Translations under genes and position numbers: made by a program | Notes under the pieces: model-generated | The model's database searches: none | Told to the model about the DNA's origin: nothing | The model's input: the letters and a program-made list of their open reading frames with translations, nothing else | Shown here: in pieces, positions 60,201 to 64,000 of the stretch | How the letters are laid out: the number at the start of each line of letters is the position of its first letter | How positions within the stretch are numbered: the first letter of the stretch is position 1 | Assembly (NCBI GenBank): GCA_028554755.1 | Contig: JAPTOF010000005.1 | Span: forward strand, 14,172,001-14,236,000 | Origin: Cordia subcordata | Lineage: Eukaryota; Streptophyta; Magnoliopsida; Boraginales; Cordiaceae | Direction of reading: 5' to 3' | DNA: 64,000 bases

Positions 60201-63200
60201 AAATGAGTGGGGCCACCATTCTGTGTACCTCTAATGAAGTTATCCCAATGTTGACAGAGGAAGATGTGTCAGAAATATAAGCTATGGCTTTGTGGATATT
60301 GTTCAAATTATACAGCTACTATTAAGGAATTTCGTTACACTCAAAATTAATCACAAATTTATTCAGTTCAATGATGGTATACTGCCAAATAAAAGAGGGT
60401 TAAAAATATACACTGACAAGGTCAGATTGGTAAACAGAGAGATGAGAAGCTAAAAGTCGCATAGAAAGTGATTAACTGCACTCTACCTTCTCTTTTTGAA
60501 GAGCACGAAGATGAGATTCGTATTCTGATAACTTTCTTAGTGAAATGTCTTGCTCTTCAAAGCTTAAGGAATTCACCGCATTAACAATGTGACCATATCC
60601 TGATATTTCCATTGTGATTTTGTCAATTTGTGCTTTTATATCAGAAAATTGCTTGATTCTTTCTTCTTTCTTTCGTCTTAAATCCTCTACAAGGGGCGAT
60701 ACCACCTCAAGCTGCTCCTTCAGTGTTTTTGCAGTCTTATTTGATTGGATCTGTCAAACATATAATGAGTCAAAACAAAAAGCAATTTAGAACAGAATGT
60801 ACAAGTTTTGCTGGTAAATTTTGACATGATTCTATGGTCAAAGTCAAGTTCTGATAAACAGCTATTTTTCCTTCTAGCATGTGTAAGCACCCATCAAATT
60901 CTACCTCAAGTGCAAGCAAAAGTCTATCTTTAATTGTACATCTCAAGACTGCCAATAAAATGATAGTGTGCCTACATAACTTTACACGAGATCCAAGAAA
61001 CAAGAGTTTTTACTTTCTTAATCCCTCTTAACCTTTTCCTCGATATGTGAGGTGGAATTCAGGTGAACAAGTTGCCAAAAGCAGGAGTTGCATCTTCATG
61101 TCCCAACCCCAAACCACACCAGGCGAGATTTTTTCGTCTCGTCCCAGGTGAAGGAAGATGGGGTTGGGGAGGGAATTCTTGCTTTATCCATAGCAGAAAA
61201 AATTGCACTATCTCTTCAGTCTTAATACATGCTTAAGGTAATCAATCATCAGAGATAGTAAAGGTAAATTAAACTTTCATGTGGGGCATACTAAAAGTAA
61301 GGCAACCACTAATTTTACATGTACTTATAGAGATTCTTATGTACCATACTTATATAGAGAGAAACAGATTGAACATCGCGGAAGAAGTCAAGCACATACG
61401 GAAGAAATATCATACACGATCAGTAAAGGCACCACAAGATTTGGGGGTTTCTAGTGTAAGATAAAGGATAATTCAGTATCTCAGGTTTTCAACCTATAAA
61501 CAAGATTTCTTTCATGATCTAGTAACAAAGTTTCCTTATTGCTGAAGCTTCTTCATGTGGGAATTACGACTGCATCATCTTTGGACAAAACCATGACTCG
61601 GAAAACTTATAGGTCCGAAACAAAAAGTTCCCACTTTAAACACAATTACTAAATGAAATGCATCAATTATAGAACTGCCATCAGAATCACCTCCATCCTA
61701 TACTAATCATTTCAGAAAAGAAGTTTGAGAAAATAGCAATGCAACAATTAGTATGCTTTTGATTGTATTATAACCAAATTTATCAAGGGATGGTTAATTC
61801 ATTCTTCATGAACCGTGAATTAGCTATGTATATTCAGGGTTCTGCATAATACACCTTGATAACTGGAAAATATGATGATCAGACTAGATGGGAATCACTG
61901 ATAAGATCCATTTTCTCAGCAGTTCATATAGGTCATTCTTGTATCAGTCATTTTATATATTTCTGTCAGCAAAAGACACAATGCCAGTTATACTTTCACA
62001 TGTATGAAGTTCAGCTGAGTCTAGGTACGACATTTCTCACACAGTAGGCCACATCAAGTAAACAACTTTATATATACTTTACTCTTTCATTAATTAATTC
62101 AAAATCTAAAGCTGGGCCAAATAGTTGTGATTACTTCAAGAATGTAAAGCCAAGTAGAATTATGTGACTACATTAACAGAATAACTATGTTTGAGGCATT
62201 TATAGTGTGAAACTCTGGTTTCTTTAAAAATTCAAGGAGCAACAGACGACAGGGAGTGACCAAGGATATATGATGATGATGATGATAGTATTATGTATAA
62301 GGTAAGTATTGAAGTTTCAATATAATTGTGAGTGACATGAGGGATGTAGTGTGGCAATATACTCTCCGCATTTACTCTAACTCGAGCCTAAAGCTTCAGC
62401 ATTTAAGGAAAATAATGCAATTACAACAGTTAAGTGTCCCTTATAAAGGCCAGAAGACATCACTTCAAGCAAACTTTCACATTTAGTTTCTAGGCAAATA
62501 AAACAGAACTTGTAATTCTGACAGGCGTAAACGGCAAATAAAACAAGCATCAGAAGCCAATGTCATGAATGACTACCTTTACAGACTTGGAAACTCAAAA
62601 TATTGATAAAAGAATAGTACAGGACGACACATAATTTAAAAGACACAACAAATAAACAACATGCAGAATGTTGACATCTATAGATGCTTCATTAGGAAAA
62701 TGCACTCAACCTCTCCTTCCTAAATAAATAAGGAACTATGCCAAATGGAGCTCGCATGGACAATATGGGACAGGAGCCGTGCAATCGTTCAAATGGACCA
62801 TTAATTTAAGCAAAGATTTTCATACAAGTTTTATTGTTAAAGTAGTTCACTGCACTAATTTCAACAGTCAGTTCATACAATTTTCATAAGCTTCATACTA
62901 CAGGAAGAGCCCATTGACCTATGTTTTAAATCTCTCTAGAAATACATGATCATGCCAATGTGATCTTCAAAAGGTACGATGCTAAATAGAAAATAAAAAG
63001 CCACACAGCCTTTTGTTGTTGTTTTGTCACATCAAGATTACACTGTGCTTATTCTTCTCTCATACTATAGCACATCAGACTAAGTTAAAAATTAAAAAGC
63101 AAAGGAGCAAGCTTAGCAACCATTTTAATGATATTCAAAAAAAAAAAAAAGGTTGCAGAACATAAAGCTGCAAAGTAACACTCATAACTCCTAAAGATAT

Positions 63201-63413
63201 TCTTCTTACTGGTGAATTGATATTGATTTCACCAAGAGTGGCCATTAAAGTAGCAAATTCAGCTTCCTTGGCCGCCACAGTCTGGTGAAGACATGCCTTA
63301 GTATTGGCAGCCTCATCAACCTTTCTTCGGTAAACTTGTAAACACTCCATCTCCAGCTCTAACAACATACGGTCTTGATCAGCTTCGCTCTCGCCAATGT
63401 CAGTCCACATTTG
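56200..63413 (-). CDS. MAP65: MAP65 microtubule-bundling protein (MAP65-6/7 type), first exon outside window
   Basis: Ten coding exons, all in phase: 63413-63210, 60750-60487, 59387-59172, 59097-58942, 58856-58697, 58613-58462, 58207-58120, 58040-57967, 57887-57813, 57553-57218 (TGA), 574 residues. The first visible exon starts at an acceptor with [20 protein letters not shown], so only the short N-terminal exon is missing. Extended coiled coils run through about residues 1-330. The most conserved MAP65/PRC1/Ase1 block is [16 protein letters not shown], then [20 protein letters not shown] and TVTKIP (about 369-414), part of the spectrin-like microtubule-binding region. The basic C-terminus has [30 protein letters not shown] and [18 protein letters not shown], typical of the MAP65-6/-7 branch, whose proteins are near 600 residues. 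The span includes an inferred 3' UTR: a donor at 57200 and an acceptor at 56331 would remove an intron just after the stop. Confidence 0.9.
60751..63209 (-). other. 2.46-kb MAP65 intron
   Basis: Between exons ending NINSP and starting [10 protein letters not shown]. No embedded gene or terminal-repeat element recognised; a short GAT microsatellite lies near 62272-62287. Confidence 0.6.
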
Positions 63414-63730
63414 CTGTCTCAGCAGAAAAAAAGACCAATTCACATAATGGAGAAGACATGGGAAATAAAATATTGGGGCATAGTTTACTAATTTCATGAA
63501 ACAGAATACTCATTAGAAAAGAACAACAAGTAAACAAAGTCTTAGTAAAAAGTTAGCAAAAGATCATAAACCATAAGAAAATTGAATCATCATTTGTTTT
63601 GAGCTCTAGAAAACATCAGTGAAAGACCCGTAATCTTGAGATTCTGTTAAATCCCATATAAGACTCTACAATGTAATAGTATCAAAGAAAAAGAATTAAA
63701 AAAAAAAACCTCTACATGGTTAAAGAGAAA

Positions 63731-63940
63731 GGGCTCGTTTGGATTGACTTTTTTCAAAAGCACTTTTTTTTTTTCGATTTTTGAAAAATAATTTTTTTTG
63801 AAAAATTGAAAATTCGTTTGAACTTTTTTCAGAATTTTAACTTTTTTTAAAGCCAAATCTAATAGTTATTATAAATTTAATGTAATTTTTTCATGAAAAA
63901 AAATACTTTTTTCTGAAAACAAGGCAATCCAAACAGGCCC
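63731..63940. mobile_element. Tourist-like MITE (family A) in MAP65 intron 1
   Basis: About 210 bp. Ends GGGCTCGTTTGGATTGACTT and, inverted, GGGCCTGTTTGGATTGCCTT; both flanks read AAA. It lies upstream of the first visible MAP65 exon, so within its first intron if the gene continues to the right. Confidence 0.85.
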
Positions 63941-64000
63941 AAAGCACCATTAGAAAAGAACAAAAACTCCATATTTGAAACCCCAGATGAAATAAAGCAA

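Noticed and set aside
1..64000. A bacterial-type or novel defence system
   Set aside because: All genes recognised are ordinary plant nuclear genes or transposons; nothing supports such a system.

Overview
This is nuclear DNA from a flowering plant, almost certainly a eudicot. It is AT-rich, its genes are interrupted by many GT-AG introns, and it is littered with Ty1/copia retrotransposons, Tourist-like MITEs and SINEs. Its proteins are plant-specific families (P-class PPR, GARP/Myb-like, MAP65, RSA1/EMB1579). The species cannot be fixed from the sequence. I saw no bacterial, CRISPR or operon-like system.

Layout. 1-0.73 kb: plus-strand remnant of an AXR4-type alpha/beta hydrolase exon, broken by an in-frame stop and by TA/GA microsatellites. 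1.9-8.1 kb: repeat-dominated, with a decayed minus-strand copia element (3.7-8.1 kb) that carries nested insertions: one MITE in its 3' LTR, another in its RT region, and a SINE beside its primer-binding site. 8.1-12.3 kb: no confident coding region, two local tandem duplications. 12.3-14.7 kb: intronless minus-strand PPR gene, ortholog-like to Arabidopsis At2g02150. 16.6-32.1 kb: a complete minus-strand gene rebuilt here as 20 exons with consistent phase throughout, 1355 codons, the RSA1/EMB1579 (At2g03150) homologue. It has two consecutive GC-AG introns and two Tourist-like MITEs in introns. 32.7-33.2 kb: second copy of the MITE family seen inside the first copia element. 34.0-40.3 kb: a much better preserved minus-strand copia element with 400/395-bp LTRs and a perfect 5-bp target duplication, but disabled reading frames. 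41.7-43.0 kb: three-exon nuclear-looking gene of unknown function with a duplicated exon-junction motif. 43.9-45.15 kb: rearranged partial duplicate of the RSA1 5' region (intron 2, then exon 1 and 5' flank), including a dead exon 1. 45.2-52.3 kb: gene-poor, with hairpin repeats, a 50-bp tandem repeat, a large MITE and a tandemly doubled SINE-like repeat. 52.3-53.5 kb: minus-strand GARP (G2-like) transcription-factor gene with an altered DNA-recognition motif, probably incomplete. 56.2-64.0 kb: minus-strand MAP65 gene whose first exon lies beyond the right edge.

The genes do not form a pathway. PPR, RSA1, GARP and MAP65-6/7 homologues lie near one another in the upper arm of Arabidopsis chromosome 2 (and partly in a chromosome 1 duplicate), as I recall the map, so the window looks like an ancient syntenic block inflated by transposons. 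The most distinctive items are the two adjacent GC-AG introns in RSA1, the rearranged RSA1 5' duplicate next to a copia insertion, the GARP motif substitution, and the nested repeat history of the left copia element.
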